From: a virus
Strand: one strand, 5' to 3'
DNA length: 64,000 nt
IMG/VR virus record: IMGVR_UViG_3300010157_000060
Span: 1-64,000 of that record
Within the stretch, counting starts at the first letter, position 1. The number at the start of each line of letters is the position of its first letter. A program made the translations under genes and the position numbers. Of the stretch, positions 7,162-16,259 are shown in pieces. The notes under the pieces were generated by a model, which searched no databases, was not told the origin of the DNA, and saw only the letters and a program-made list of their open reading frames with translations.

Positions 7162-9141
7162 ATGGCAAGAGAAGATGGATTTAACGACAACAAGGGCGCA
7201 ACTAAGAGCGTAACCGGTCGCGAGGGCGACGGCTTAACTGCCAGCACGACGTGGAACACTATGGCGGCATCGCCGTTCAACACGTACGAGGTGTCTGTTA
7301 AGAAGGGCGGCAAGCCAAGTGACGCTACTGAGGTGTACACGGGTCCTGGAACAGGTACCGCTCAAGGCGTTGGCAGCTCAGAGGACGTTAAGGGGTGGGT
7401 GACTGATACAGGCAACAGGGTCACCATAAGCGGTACTCCAGGATCTGAGAGCATTGAGCTCATTCACCACTCTGGCGCGCAGATCATCATTGACGTAGAT
7501 GGGTCTATATTCCTCATGCCTACGGGCAAGAAGGGCTTCGGCTTACACGCAAACAAAGGCGACGGAGTCATCTCTGCGCAGGGAAGGTTGATCTTAAAAG
7601 GCCACAGCGATATCACCATCGAGACCGAGGGAAGTATGAACTTCAACGTTGGGCAGAACATGTTCATGCACGTCGGTGGTGACATGGTCGTCGATGTCGG
7701 CGGCTCTTACTCTGAGTCGATTGATGGCGCCAAGACGATGGAGGTCGTTAAGGACATCTCTCTCACTACTGGAGCTGCCATGAGAGAGACAGTTGCGGGC
7801 GACAAGAGAACGCAAGTCGTTGGAGATATACGATATGACGCTGGAAAGAACATAGAGTCTAGAGCTGATAAGGACATAAACCTCTACAGCCAAAAGAGCG
7901 TTCACATCAACTCAAAACAGAACTCAACTTACGAGGTAAATGCTGGTAAGCTAACGATGCTCTCATCAGACGATTTTGTCGTCGGTACAAATAGCGGAAT
8001 GTACATCTCATCTAAAGACGCTGTAGCTATTGAGGCAGCTGCTGGAATGGCGCTGAGAGCTACTGGAAGCCTGATACTTTCAAGCAAAGCTACAGCTTAC
8101 TTAGACGCGGTCACTAAGCTCGACGTCAGGTCAGCAGCTATAGACCTAAGCGCTACTGGACAATTCAGGACTCTCAGCGGCTCAACTAAGCTCAACTCAA
8201 CGAGTACATTTACTCTCGACTCTACTGGAGCAGTAGACCTCCGGGGCTCTACTATAGACTTAAACAAGGGATCACCATCTGCTGCTACGACCAACTCAGT
8301 TGAGACTGATAATCTCAGGGCTCTTCCGGCGTTCGAGGCACCTGAAGCTCCAGAGTTTCCAGACGCTAACACCATCATCGATAACATGACTTCTGAGAGG
8401 GAGTCTCCCAACTTTCCAAAGAACGCTAATAAGATGTCAGCACACGAGATGTCGATATACCAGAACGAGGGCGATACGCCAGATCCAAAAGCAAAAGCTA
8501 GATCTGACCAGAACGCCTCAGCCGGATCTCTCTACTCAAAGGGCGATGATGCCGGCACTATACCGGACAGCTCCCTAACATACGACGGAAGCGGAAATAC
8601 TCTAAAGGCAGTAGCATCACCTTACTTGAGCGCTATGCCTACGTCCGTGTACAACAGCAGTGAGAAGCTATCGAGAAGCGTGACGGTAGGTGGATTCCCC
8701 GGACTCGGCACGCTTCCGAAGACGCAGATGGGCTACTCGCAGAAAGAGATCTTAGAGAACGTAATGCACTTAGCTTACAACATCATGGACCCACTTCTCG
8801 AGAAGTTCGGATCAACGATTCACTTCTCTCATGGAATCAGGCTTGGCCAAGGTGGATCTCGTCACTATATTGGAAAGGCAGTAGACTGTGGATCGGCATC
8901 AAGAAGTCACGCAGAGACGGCAATGATAGCTAAGTGGATAGTAGAGAACTTACCTTATGATAGGGTGTTCTTAGAGGCCAACCATCAGGGAACTATCCAC
9001 TGTCACGTCGAGGCAGCTCCTGCTGGAACATCTGGCGCTAAGACGGTCTGGACCTGCGCTGAGCCATCGTGCCACTCTAGGCAAGATGGCCTGGTGTTAT
9101 CATACGCTGAGCAGGGCTTGAAGAACATGGGATTTGCATAA
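7162..9141 (+). CDS. gp5-type beta-helical needle with C-terminal M15-like peptidase
   Basis: Residues 85-375 are a run of short repeats with alternating hydrophobic residues (ITIETEGSMNFNVGQNMF, then VGGDMVVDVGGSYSESIDG, and so on), as in the triple beta-helix of T4 gp5 and VgrG needles. Residues 385-505 are a Pro/Ser-rich linker. Residues 510-659 look like an M15-type D-Ala-D-Ala carboxypeptidase or endopeptidase. H568 and D575 lie in SRHYIGKAVD, and HCH at 613-615 supplies the second metal site. The needle would pierce the outer membrane, with the peptidase cutting peptide cross-links after the lysozyme of the preceding hub gene cuts glycan. The N-terminal 80 residues are disordered and probably anchor on the hub. 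The C-terminal enzyme on a needle is unusual. Confidence 0.75.
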   Translation: MAREDGFNDNKGATKSVTGREGDGLTASTTWNTMAASPFNTYEVSVKKGGKPSDATEVYTGPGTGTAQGVGSSEDVKGWVTDTGNRVTISGTPGSESIELIHHSGAQIIIDVDGSIFLMPTGKKGFGLHANKGDGVISAQGRLILKGHSDITIETEGSMNFNVGQNMFMHVGGDMVVDVGGSYSESIDGAKTMEVVKDISLTTGAAMRETVAGDKRTQVVGDIRYDAGKNIESRADKDINLYSQKSVHINSKQNSTYEVNAGKLTMLSSDDFVVGTNSGMYISSKDAVAIEAAAGMALRATGSLILSSKATAYLDAVTKLDVRSAAIDLSATGQFRTLSGSTKLNSTSTFTLDSTGAVDLRGSTIDLNKGSPSAATTNSVETDNLRALPAFEAPEAPEFPDANTIIDNMTSERESPNFPKNANKMSAHEMSIYQNEGDTPDPKAKARSDQNASAGSLYSKGDDAGTIPDSSLTYDGSGNTLKAVASPYLSAMPTSVYNSSEKLSRSVTVGGFPGLGTLPKTQMGYSQKEILENVMHLAYNIMDPLLEKFGSTIHFSHGIRLGQGGSRHYIGKAVDCGSASRSHAETAMIAKWIVENLPYDRVFLEANHQGTIHCHVEAAPAGTSGAKTVWTCAEPSCHSRQDGLVLSYAEQGLKNMGFA

Positions 9142-11099
9142 TGACTGTGAAATTTACTGAGGATATCTCTGGTAGTAAAGAGAGCGCAACGTACATGGCT
9201 ACTACGTGCCAAGCGTACGTCCAAGCTATAGCTGACGCGAAGAACGAGGACGTCGAGGGAACTTTCAAGCAGCCGACCGGCACGTTCACTTACAAAGCTA
9301 GCCCAAAGAACAACCCGACGACGAGCCCAGTTCCACAGCAGCCGGCGACTGGGGCTGGCGGTGATGGCGTTCCTATCAACAGGGACACGACCGCTCTAAA
9401 GCACAAGAACGTCTTTCATGAGTCCGGACCGAGCTCAGATCCGGACAACAAGGCCTCCACTCAGAGCTTCAACAGCGCCGTATCGACTGCCTTTAATGTT
9501 ATCGCTCTAGCTACTTCTCTTAGAACTCTGATACCTCAGACGAGCGCTCTTAGGAACACTAAGACTAACTACTACTTGACTGATACTGAGAAAGCACTCA
9601 TAGCAGCTAAGGCCACTGAGTTCGCCAGCTACGGCATGGTCAGGTTCGACGTTCTCGAGGACTTTCTCTATGTTCTGGTAGCGATCGACAACTACGATGA
9701 TCTACAGCTGGTCGCTAGCGTTACTAACATACCTGAGCTGGACAACTCATATCTCGTCCGGGACCCGATGGGAATACTGTCGGTTAGGGATCTCTATAAG
9801 ATAGGATACATGGCTCATGGCCTATCATCGCTGACAAAGCAGATCGACCACAGCACTTACCCTCAAGCTCAGTCAAGTTCCGATCACACTGGCTCAGCGT
9901 TTGGCGCTCTTCTAAGCGTGGCCGCGTTCTCATCAAGCCCGATGGGAGCTCTGTCGAACGTTCTAGGCCCAGCTGGAGCAGCTTACTCAATGGGACTATC
10001 TGGAACTGCTATGCTATCTCAGGCAGCATCGCTGAGCTCAGCGGGATCAATACCGAGCTTTCCGGGCGTTGACTCAGTGTCGATAACTATCGCTAAGATG
10101 CAAGTCGCGCTGCTATCTCTTGCAAATATAGTTGCTCCATTCGGAACTCCTACTGGATACACTAACTGCCAAGGTCAGATTGATCACTGCGGTGATGTTA
10201 TATCGAGCTTGAATGAGATAAAAAGCTACGTCGATGAAGCCAACAGCACTATCACTACTCACAAGATCTACACGCTGACTCCAGTGCAAGCTCACTTGTC
10301 TAGCTTCTCAAAAGACTTGAGAAATGCAATAGGGTTCGCTACTCAGCTGGCATCAGCTACCTCAACGAACCAGAGCAAGACTCCGGACATGCTGACTCAG
10401 CTAGGTAAGATCAAGATAGTTGTTGGAACTCTAAATACTACCGGCAGTTCTATAGCCGCAGAGATAGCAGCGATACAGTCTCCTGGAAACTTGAGCAGCG
10501 CTGCATCAGCTCTCACTAGAACCGGAGGCATGGCTACTTCATCTGTATTAGCTGAGCTGACGATGGGACAGAGAATCCCCCCGTCGGTCATATGCAATAA
10601 CCCGATGATGCAGCCGCCGTCATTTGCGGGCAGAGCGTTCTTTGGCGAGGGGCTGACACCTAGGATCTCCACTGACCAGATGTTCTCTAGGAGAATAGCG
10701 ACTTACCCGACGTCATCTGCTGGATCCGGCGTTATGTCCTTCCAGATGCAGAACTTCGGATCATTTGGTTCCTCAATGAGCTTGACATCACTCATATCTA
10801 GGGTGATGATCGGCGTAGCTATACCTCCTGTATCTGGAGCTCTAGCTTCGATGATCGGTGGTCAAGCTAGCCAGATAGCCAGCTTACTGGGGTGCGCCGC
10901 CGCTGCGATGATAGATCCTAGGAGAAGCGATCACTCTATTCCATTTATGATAGCTGCTTCAGCGAGTATGGTGCAGGACACCAGATCTCCTTTCTCTACG
11001 AGCGTGTTCTCTTCCGGATGGAAGCAGGCAGCCGGCGTTGGAAATGACCTGCAGAGATATTCTCCGCAATACTTAAGAAACATCAGGACTAACTTATAA
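9141..11099 (+). CDS. Large baseplate-region protein of unknown function
   Basis: The 652-residue product is Ala/Ser/Thr/Gly-rich with several hydrophobic helices (about residues 110-135, 255-310, 480-505 and 560-600), separated by polar linkers. The final 180 residues contain CNNPMMQPPSFAGRAFFGEG and a Ser/Met-rich part. I recognise no family. Its place between the needle gene and gp25, with a one-base overlap at the start, makes a tail-hub or tail-tip role likely. It may assemble inside or below the hub, or be delivered with the spike. Hydrophobic helices in a virion protein can mark membrane-active ejection proteins; this is inference only. Confidence 0.6.
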   Translation: MTVKFTEDISGSKESATYMATTCQAYVQAIADAKNEDVEGTFKQPTGTFTYKASPKNNPTTSPVPQQPATGAGGDGVPINRDTTALKHKNVFHESGPSSDPDNKASTQSFNSAVSTAFNVIALATSLRTLIPQTSALRNTKTNYYLTDTEKALIAAKATEFASYGMVRFDVLEDFLYVLVAIDNYDDLQLVASVTNIPELDNSYLVRDPMGILSVRDLYKIGYMAHGLSSLTKQIDHSTYPQAQSSSDHTGSAFGALLSVAAFSSSPMGALSNVLGPAGAAYSMGLSGTAMLSQAASLSSAGSIPSFPGVDSVSITIAKMQVALLSLANIVAPFGTPTGYTNCQGQIDHCGDVISSLNEIKSYVDEANSTITTHKIYTLTPVQAHLSSFSKDLRNAIGFATQLASATSTNQSKTPDMLTQLGKIKIVVGTLNTTGSSIAAEIAAIQSPGNLSSAASALTRTGGMATSSVLAELTMGQRIPPSVICNNPMMQPPSFAGRAFFGEGLTPRISTDQMFSRRIATYPTSSAGSGVMSFQMQNFGSFGSSMSLTSLISRVMIGVAIPPVSGALASMIGGQASQIASLLGCAAAAMIDPRRSDHSIPFMIAASASMVQDTRSPFSTSVFSSGWKQAAGVGNDLQRYSPQYLRNIRTNL

Positions 11100-11102
11100 A
11101 TA
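11095..11102 (+). promoter_or_regulatory. T4-type late promoter overlapping a stop codon, before gp25
   Basis: Exact TATAAATA that includes the TAA of the preceding gene. It is only 4 bases before the gp25 ATG, so a transcript starting here would have almost no leader. Confidence 0.5.
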
Positions 11103-11106
11103 AAAA

Positions 11107-11520
11107 ATGGCCATACAGACACTAAGAACGCCCCCGAGGTACAAAGACTTCTACAATAACCTCGACTTAAAGCTCAACAACAGAGCTAAAGGTGACTTGT
11201 ACGTTCTAGAAGATTCTGACTCAATAAAGACAGCGCTCAAGAACTTGATATTCACTGATCCAGGAGAGAGGTTCTTCAACCCAAAATTTGGAAGCGGTAT
11301 CAGGAGATCTCTATTTGAGAACATCAATGTTGATACTGAATTTACGATAAAAACAGAAATAGAAGCTACCATAAGGAACTTCGAGCCTAGAGTAAATCTA
11401 AGTGAGGTCTACGTTTCAGCTAACGCAGATGAGCACTACTACTCGGTTACGATATTGTTCTCCATATTAAATACACCAGATGTACAGACTCTGAACTTAA
11501 TTCTCAATAGAGTAAGGTAA
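11107..11520 (+). CDS. gp25: gp25 baseplate wedge subunit
   Basis: gp25 is the sheath-like wedge protein from which the contractile sheath starts. The 137-residue product matches the family length (T4 132) and shows its hallmark segments: a helix with IKTALKNLIFTDPGERFFNP, then KFGSGIRRSLFE, and a C-terminal VTILFSI strand before the last helix. Homologues occur in Mu, P2 and type VI secretion (TssE). The start ATG is preceded by AAAAA and lacks a clear ribosome site. It is followed by gp6 with a one-base overlap. Confidence 0.9.
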   Translation: MAIQTLRTPPRYKDFYNNLDLKLNNRAKGDLYVLEDSDSIKTALKNLIFTDPGERFFNPKFGSGIRRSLFENINVDTEFTIKTEIEATIRNFEPRVNLSEVYVSANADEHYYSVTILFSILNTPDVQTLNLILNRVR

Positions 11521-13337
11521 TGGCAAATACAGGCTTTCTCTCAACATCCGAGCTTGACTTTAACACGCTCAAGCAGAACTTAAAGACCTACTTAAAAGGC
11601 CAGAGCCAGTTCAGCGACTTCGACTTCGACGCGTCGAACATCAGCGTCCTGCTCGACATATTGACTTACAACACCTACATGAACTCTTTCTACTTGAACA
11701 TGATAGGTAGTGAGATGTTCATGGACACAGCTCAGCTCAAAGAGTCGGTCGTGTCTCACGCCAAAGAGCTTAACTACTTACCTAGATCTAGAACTTCATC
11801 TGAGGCGTTCGTCAACATCACAGTCGATACCGGACTGGATACTCCGGACAACGTCGTCATACCAAAGAACTACAGGCTCGCGACTTCGGTGGACAACGAG
11901 AGCTATACTTTCTTAGTCGGCGAGGACACGATACTTATATCAAATAACGGTATATACGCTAGCGCTAATACGCCGGTCTACGAGGGAATACTAGTAACTG
12001 AGTACTTCAACACCGTAGACTCAAATAGCAAGTACATCTTGAGATCTGGCAACGTTGACACGAGATCTATTGACGTGTACGTCGCTACATCAAACACTAG
12101 CTCGACATTCTACCCATATACTTACGCTGAGTCGCTGTACGGCTTAACTTCTACGTCAAATGCTTTCTTCATTACCGGTTATGGAAAAGACCAGTACGAA
12201 GTAAAGTTTGGAAACGGATCTTCCGGAAGAGCTCTGGCAAACGGAAGCTTCGTCAAGGTCCAGTACAGGGACACCAAAGGTGATGCCGGAAATGGAGCTT
12301 ATAAGTTCAGCAAGACGTCGAGTATCGCTGGGTACTCAGGCGTATCGATATCGACTGTAGCTACTGCAGCTAACGGCTCTGAGAGGGAGACTGTAGATGA
12401 GATTAAGTTCAACGCTCCTAGGTTCTTCAACACTCAAGAGAGAGCTGTCACCAAAGAGGACTACATCACTCTCGTTAAAGCAAAGTTTCCCGAATTCCAA
12501 GCAGTCACAGCATATGGCGGAGAGGAGATGGATCCCCCAAGATACGGAAAAGTCGCCATCGCAGTAAAGCCGTACGGTAGCATCGCTCTCATTGCTGACT
12601 CTCTGAAGAAAGATATCGTTGACTACTTAACATTAAAGAACTTAACTACTGAGCCGATCGTCGTTGATCCTGACTTCTTCTACGCCTCTGTCAACAGCTC
12701 AGTTAAGTACAACACCAAAGTTACAGAACTATCTTCTGGACAGCTCAAGGCTGCTGTCCAGCAGGCCATACTGAACTTCGCGAACACCAACGTCACCAAC
12801 TTCGGAAGCGACCTATCGTACTCTAAGCTGGTATCAGCTATCGACGCTTCAGATGTGAGTATACTTGGAAACGACACGGAAGTGATGATCACCAGGAGGT
12901 GGGTTCCTCCAGTCCAGCAGTCGAACACCATATCATTCTCATTTAATAACGCTCTCTATCACGAGAACAGCCTCTACTCCCTCCCGCAGGGACATGAGCT
13001 AGTTATCAAGAGCTCCGTATTCAATTACGTATCATCTGGTAACAACACCTACAACGCCTACGTCGGCGATGATGGTCTCGGCAACTTAAAGATATACTAC
13101 GACAAGACTGACAGCACTACGGGAATAGTCAATAGGATAACGCTAGAAGAAAATGCTGGATCGGTTAACTACTATACCGGATCAACTCTCGTGACAGCCA
13201 ACGTCTACTCTTATACTGGAAATCACATAAACATAACTGCTAAGCTCTCAGCCAAAGACGTTGCGATCAGCAAGAACACGTTCCTGCTCTTCAGCTCAGA
13301 TGACATCAACATAACGATGATCGCTCAGACGGTATAA
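11520..13337 (+). CDS. gp6: gp6 baseplate wedge subunit
   Basis: gp6 forms the dimeric inner ring of the baseplate and rearranges when the tail contracts. The 605-residue product (T4 660) begins with the family helix pattern SELDFNTLKQNLKTYLKGQS and NISVLLDILTYNTYMNSFYL. A Baseplate_J-type beta domain follows, and then ERAVTKEDYITLVKAKFPE, a signature of gp6/J-type wedge proteins. A C-terminal beta domain begins near residue 475. It stands between gp25 and gp7 as in T4-like phages. Assignment is confident. Confidence 0.9.
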   Translation: MANTGFLSTSELDFNTLKQNLKTYLKGQSQFSDFDFDASNISVLLDILTYNTYMNSFYLNMIGSEMFMDTAQLKESVVSHAKELNYLPRSRTSSEAFVNITVDTGLDTPDNVVIPKNYRLATSVDNESYTFLVGEDTILISNNGIYASANTPVYEGILVTEYFNTVDSNSKYILRSGNVDTRSIDVYVATSNTSSTFYPYTYAESLYGLTSTSNAFFITGYGKDQYEVKFGNGSSGRALANGSFVKVQYRDTKGDAGNGAYKFSKTSSIAGYSGVSISTVATAANGSERETVDEIKFNAPRFFNTQERAVTKEDYITLVKAKFPEFQAVTAYGGEEMDPPRYGKVAIAVKPYGSIALIADSLKKDIVDYLTLKNLTTEPIVVDPDFFYASVNSSVKYNTKVTELSSGQLKAAVQQAILNFANTNVTNFGSDLSYSKLVSAIDASDVSILGNDTEVMITRRWVPPVQQSNTISFSFNNALYHENSLYSLPQGHELVIKSSVFNYVSSGNNTYNAYVGDDGLGNLKIYYDKTDSTTGIVNRITLEENAGSVNYYTGSTLVTANVYSYTGNHINITAKLSAKDVAISKNTFLLFSSDDINITMIAQTV

Positions 13338-13338
13338 T

Positions 13339-16257
13339 ATGGTAGACTCAATTAAGTACATCTCTAATCTAGTAGAGAACCAGTTCCCGGCGTTCTATGC
13401 TGAAGAGGGACCAGTATTCATTGAGTTCTTAAAGGCGTACTACGAGTGGATGGAGCAGGAAGGTAATACCCTCAATAAAACCAGATCTCTATTTGACACC
13501 AGGGACATCGACACTACCGCCAATAACTTCTTGACTCACTTCAGGCAGAAGTACTTCGTCAATATACCGAAGAGCATAGAGGGTGACCAGAGATTCTTAC
13601 AAGAGCACATCCTCGACTTGTATAGGTCAAAGGGATCTGAGCAGGGACTCAAGCTCTTATTCAGGATGCTCTACAATGAGGACATCAACGTCTACATCCC
13701 GTCCAAGGACATCTTAAAGCCATCCGACGGTGTGTGGAGAGAGCCTCAGTACTTTGAGATCTCAAATAGCTTCTATAACTACAAGTACGAGAAGACCTAC
13801 GTTACTGGAGCGACGAGTGGAGCTACGGCCTTCATCGACTCTTATAAGAAGATCTACGTTGATAACTACCAATCGCACGTTCTCTACATCACCAACGTGA
13901 GCGGTCAGTTCATAGTTGGAGAGCAGCTGGTCTCTGACGCTGTCTCTATAGATCAGGCCAGCTTTATCTTGGGATCTCCAGTCGGTATCACCGTCAACTT
14001 CGCGTCACCTTACCAGCCAGTAGGCGAGTTCATGAACTCGATCTCTACGTTCGGCACTACGAACTTTAACGGCATAATTAACCATACTTACGACGTCACT
14101 GACGGCTTCATCAACTTCATAATCGTCGATGGTGGAACTAAGTACTCCCAGTTTGCTAACATATCGGTCACGACCGGCGCTAACACGATGGGCTACAACG
14201 CCAACTTCACTGGGTTTGAGCTGAGCAACCAAGTTGACTTCACTTACAACACCGATATAATCAACTACATACCTTTTGATAAGACTCACTACTTCAACCC
14301 GAACGTGCACATATCAACACCGTACGACTTCATCAAGTTCGCGAACAACACGTACTTCGCTAATGGAGATCTGGTCAAGTACCTGTGCGCTCCTGGAAAC
14401 ACAGTCTTATCTGGACTCTCTAATGGCTCATACTACTACATAGCTGGAGCGAACGACTCAAGCGTCAAGCTCTCTTCTTCTCTTACTACAAAGACATTCA
14501 ACGCAAACTCAGCAGTCAACTCTACTAGCGAGTTCATAAGTATAGCGACAAATACTTTTGCTAACGGCGATATCCTGTGGTACAGGGTAGCGACGGGAAA
14601 TACTGCCCTGACTAACTTAGCTAATAACTCCTATTACTACGCCATTCAAGCTAACAGCACTGGATTAAAGCTAGCTAACTCATATATTCCTAAGACTTTC
14701 AATCCAAAGCTGACTATCATAGATGAAGTCGACGACTACTATATAGCTATACCATCGCACGGCTTCGCAAATGATGATATCGTCAGGTACGTTACGTCAT
14801 ATGGTAATACGGCTATCGCTACTCTCGCTAATAACAGCTACTACTACGTAGTTCAAGCTAACACCGGTGGAATAAAGCTGTCATCATCACTCGGTGGTGC
14901 AGCTATACTCTTGTTCAGCCCATCTCTGCCGAGTGAGGACGGTCACAATATATACGGCGCTGGAACTCCTATAAACTTAACTAAGGGACTGACGGAGACC
15001 GGCCACAGCTTGACTGGATACACCTCAATCGACTTGACAGCGAGTGCAAATGAGTTTGGTCACGCCCTGATAGGTAGAGGAGTATCCTTTAACGCCAATA
15101 CCGACGTGTCAAATACGGCCGACACCATAACTATACTGAACAACCAGTTCGCAAATGGAGATCTCGTTACTTACCACTGCATCGGTGGAAACACGGCGGT
15201 TGGTGGCCTCTCAAATAATACTAACTACTACGTCATCGGCGCCAATGACGTGTCGCTTAGGCTATCATCTAACTACTACTTTACGACAGCGACGTTCAAC
15301 TCAAATACCGGAGTTAACTCTACCAGTGAGTTCATAACAACGACCGCCACTAACGTCATCGTGAACAACGACATAGTGTTCTACAACACTAGCACCGGAA
15401 ACACAGCCCTCACTGGGCTGTCTAATGGCTCATACTACTATGCTGTATCAGCTAACTCACTTGGGCTGAGCTTATCAGCTACCTATGGTGGCTCTGCAAT
15501 CAACATAACTAAATCGCTGACGGAATCCGGGCACAACTTAAAGAGACTCGGTCCAGGAACTAACTTGGTCTCAGGATCAACTGAGACGGGACACTACTTG
15601 ACTGGTGTCAGCAAGTTAGACATCCCGCTGAACGCGCCAACTTTTGGGCCGGCTATCAAGAACGCTAACTTAAGCACTGTCATCGACAGCTCTCTAACTT
15701 ACGCGATCACCTCAGTAGGTCATATAACTAGGCTAACTGGATTGAACCCCGGAAGGAACTACGACGGCGACGTCGTCGTCAGGGTGAGGGACAACTACAT
15801 CGCGAGCTATGGTCAGTTCGACGCTAATGGAAATATAGAGGGAAATAACGCCTCGTTCTTAGGTAGGGCGGTCAGGGGTAATGATATCCCGAACTCAGTT
15901 AAGATCAAGGACTCTGGATTTGGCCACAATCTTTCTGGAGAGAACATAACTCTCTATAATGTAGCTAATACTAATGCTTTCATCGACGGAAATGTAGTTC
16001 TTGGCGCGATCGGCGTCTCTCCTGGATTCTATGAGGACAATAGGGGAAAGATCAGCGACGGAATGTACATTCACGATAACCTGTACTACCAAGAGTACTC
16101 ATATGAGGTCCAGTTCTCTAGATCTCTCGATAAATACGTAGATATCTTAAATAAAGTCATACATCCAGTTGGAAATAAAGTGTTTGGAAAGCCGGTGCTC
16201 ACTCACTTCGATAATGTACCGCTGGTAGTAGTTGACAGGGCAGTAACACAGGCATAA
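13339..16257 (+). CDS. gp7: gp7 baseplate wedge subunit with five inserted beta modules
   Basis: The N-terminal 150 residues carry the gp7 opening (IKYISNLVENQFPAFYAEEG, EFLKAYYEWMEQ, and SKGSEQGLKLLFRMLYNED), which is also found in wedge proteins of cyanophage type. Between about residues 323 and 755 lie five imperfect modules with the pattern F-A-N-G-D-x-V-x-Y, GNTALxGLxNxSYYY and a closing helix or strand ending KLSSS. They are bounded by NSAVNSTSEFI-like joints. The C-terminal 200 residues return to unique wedge sequence. gp7 is the large spanning wedge subunit bound to gp6 and gp8. The same module appears singly in gp8 and in the 2051-residue protein downstream, so it has spread within this baseplate. 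Confidence 0.8.
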   Translation: MVDSIKYISNLVENQFPAFYAEEGPVFIEFLKAYYEWMEQEGNTLNKTRSLFDTRDIDTTANNFLTHFRQKYFVNIPKSIEGDQRFLQEHILDLYRSKGSEQGLKLLFRMLYNEDINVYIPSKDILKPSDGVWREPQYFEISNSFYNYKYEKTYVTGATSGATAFIDSYKKIYVDNYQSHVLYITNVSGQFIVGEQLVSDAVSIDQASFILGSPVGITVNFASPYQPVGEFMNSISTFGTTNFNGIINHTYDVTDGFINFIIVDGGTKYSQFANISVTTGANTMGYNANFTGFELSNQVDFTYNTDIINYIPFDKTHYFNPNVHISTPYDFIKFANNTYFANGDLVKYLCAPGNTVLSGLSNGSYYYIAGANDSSVKLSSSLTTKTFNANSAVNSTSEFISIATNTFANGDILWYRVATGNTALTNLANNSYYYAIQANSTGLKLANSYIPKTFNPKLTIIDEVDDYYIAIPSHGFANDDIVRYVTSYGNTAIATLANNSYYYVVQANTGGIKLSSSLGGAAILLFSPSLPSEDGHNIYGAGTPINLTKGLTETGHSLTGYTSIDLTASANEFGHALIGRGVSFNANTDVSNTADTITILNNQFANGDLVTYHCIGGNTAVGGLSNNTNYYVIGANDVSLRLSSNYYFTTATFNSNTGVNSTSEFITTTATNVIVNNDIVFYNTSTGNTALTGLSNGSYYYAVSANSLGLSLSATYGGSAINITKSLTESGHNLKRLGPGTNLVSGSTETGHYLTGVSKLDIPLNAPTFGPAIKNANLSTVIDSSLTYAITSVGHITRLTGLNPGRNYDGDVVVRVRDNYIASYGQFDANGNIEGNNASFLGRAVRGNDIPNSVKIKDSGFGHNLSGENITLYNVANTNAFIDGNVVLGAIGVSPGFYEDNRGKISDGMYIHDNLYYQEYSYEVQFSRSLDKYVDILNKVIHPVGNKVFGKPVLTHFDNVPLVVVDRAVTQA
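14308..15600 (+). repeat. Five tandem beta modules inside gp7
   Basis: Approximate module starts at 14308, 14500, 14720, 15090 and 15290. Shared core: NGDxVxY, GNTAL, SYYY, then ANSxGLKLS. Divergence between copies is moderate at the protein level, so the expansion is not brand new. Confidence 0.7.
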
Positions 16258-16259
16258 CT

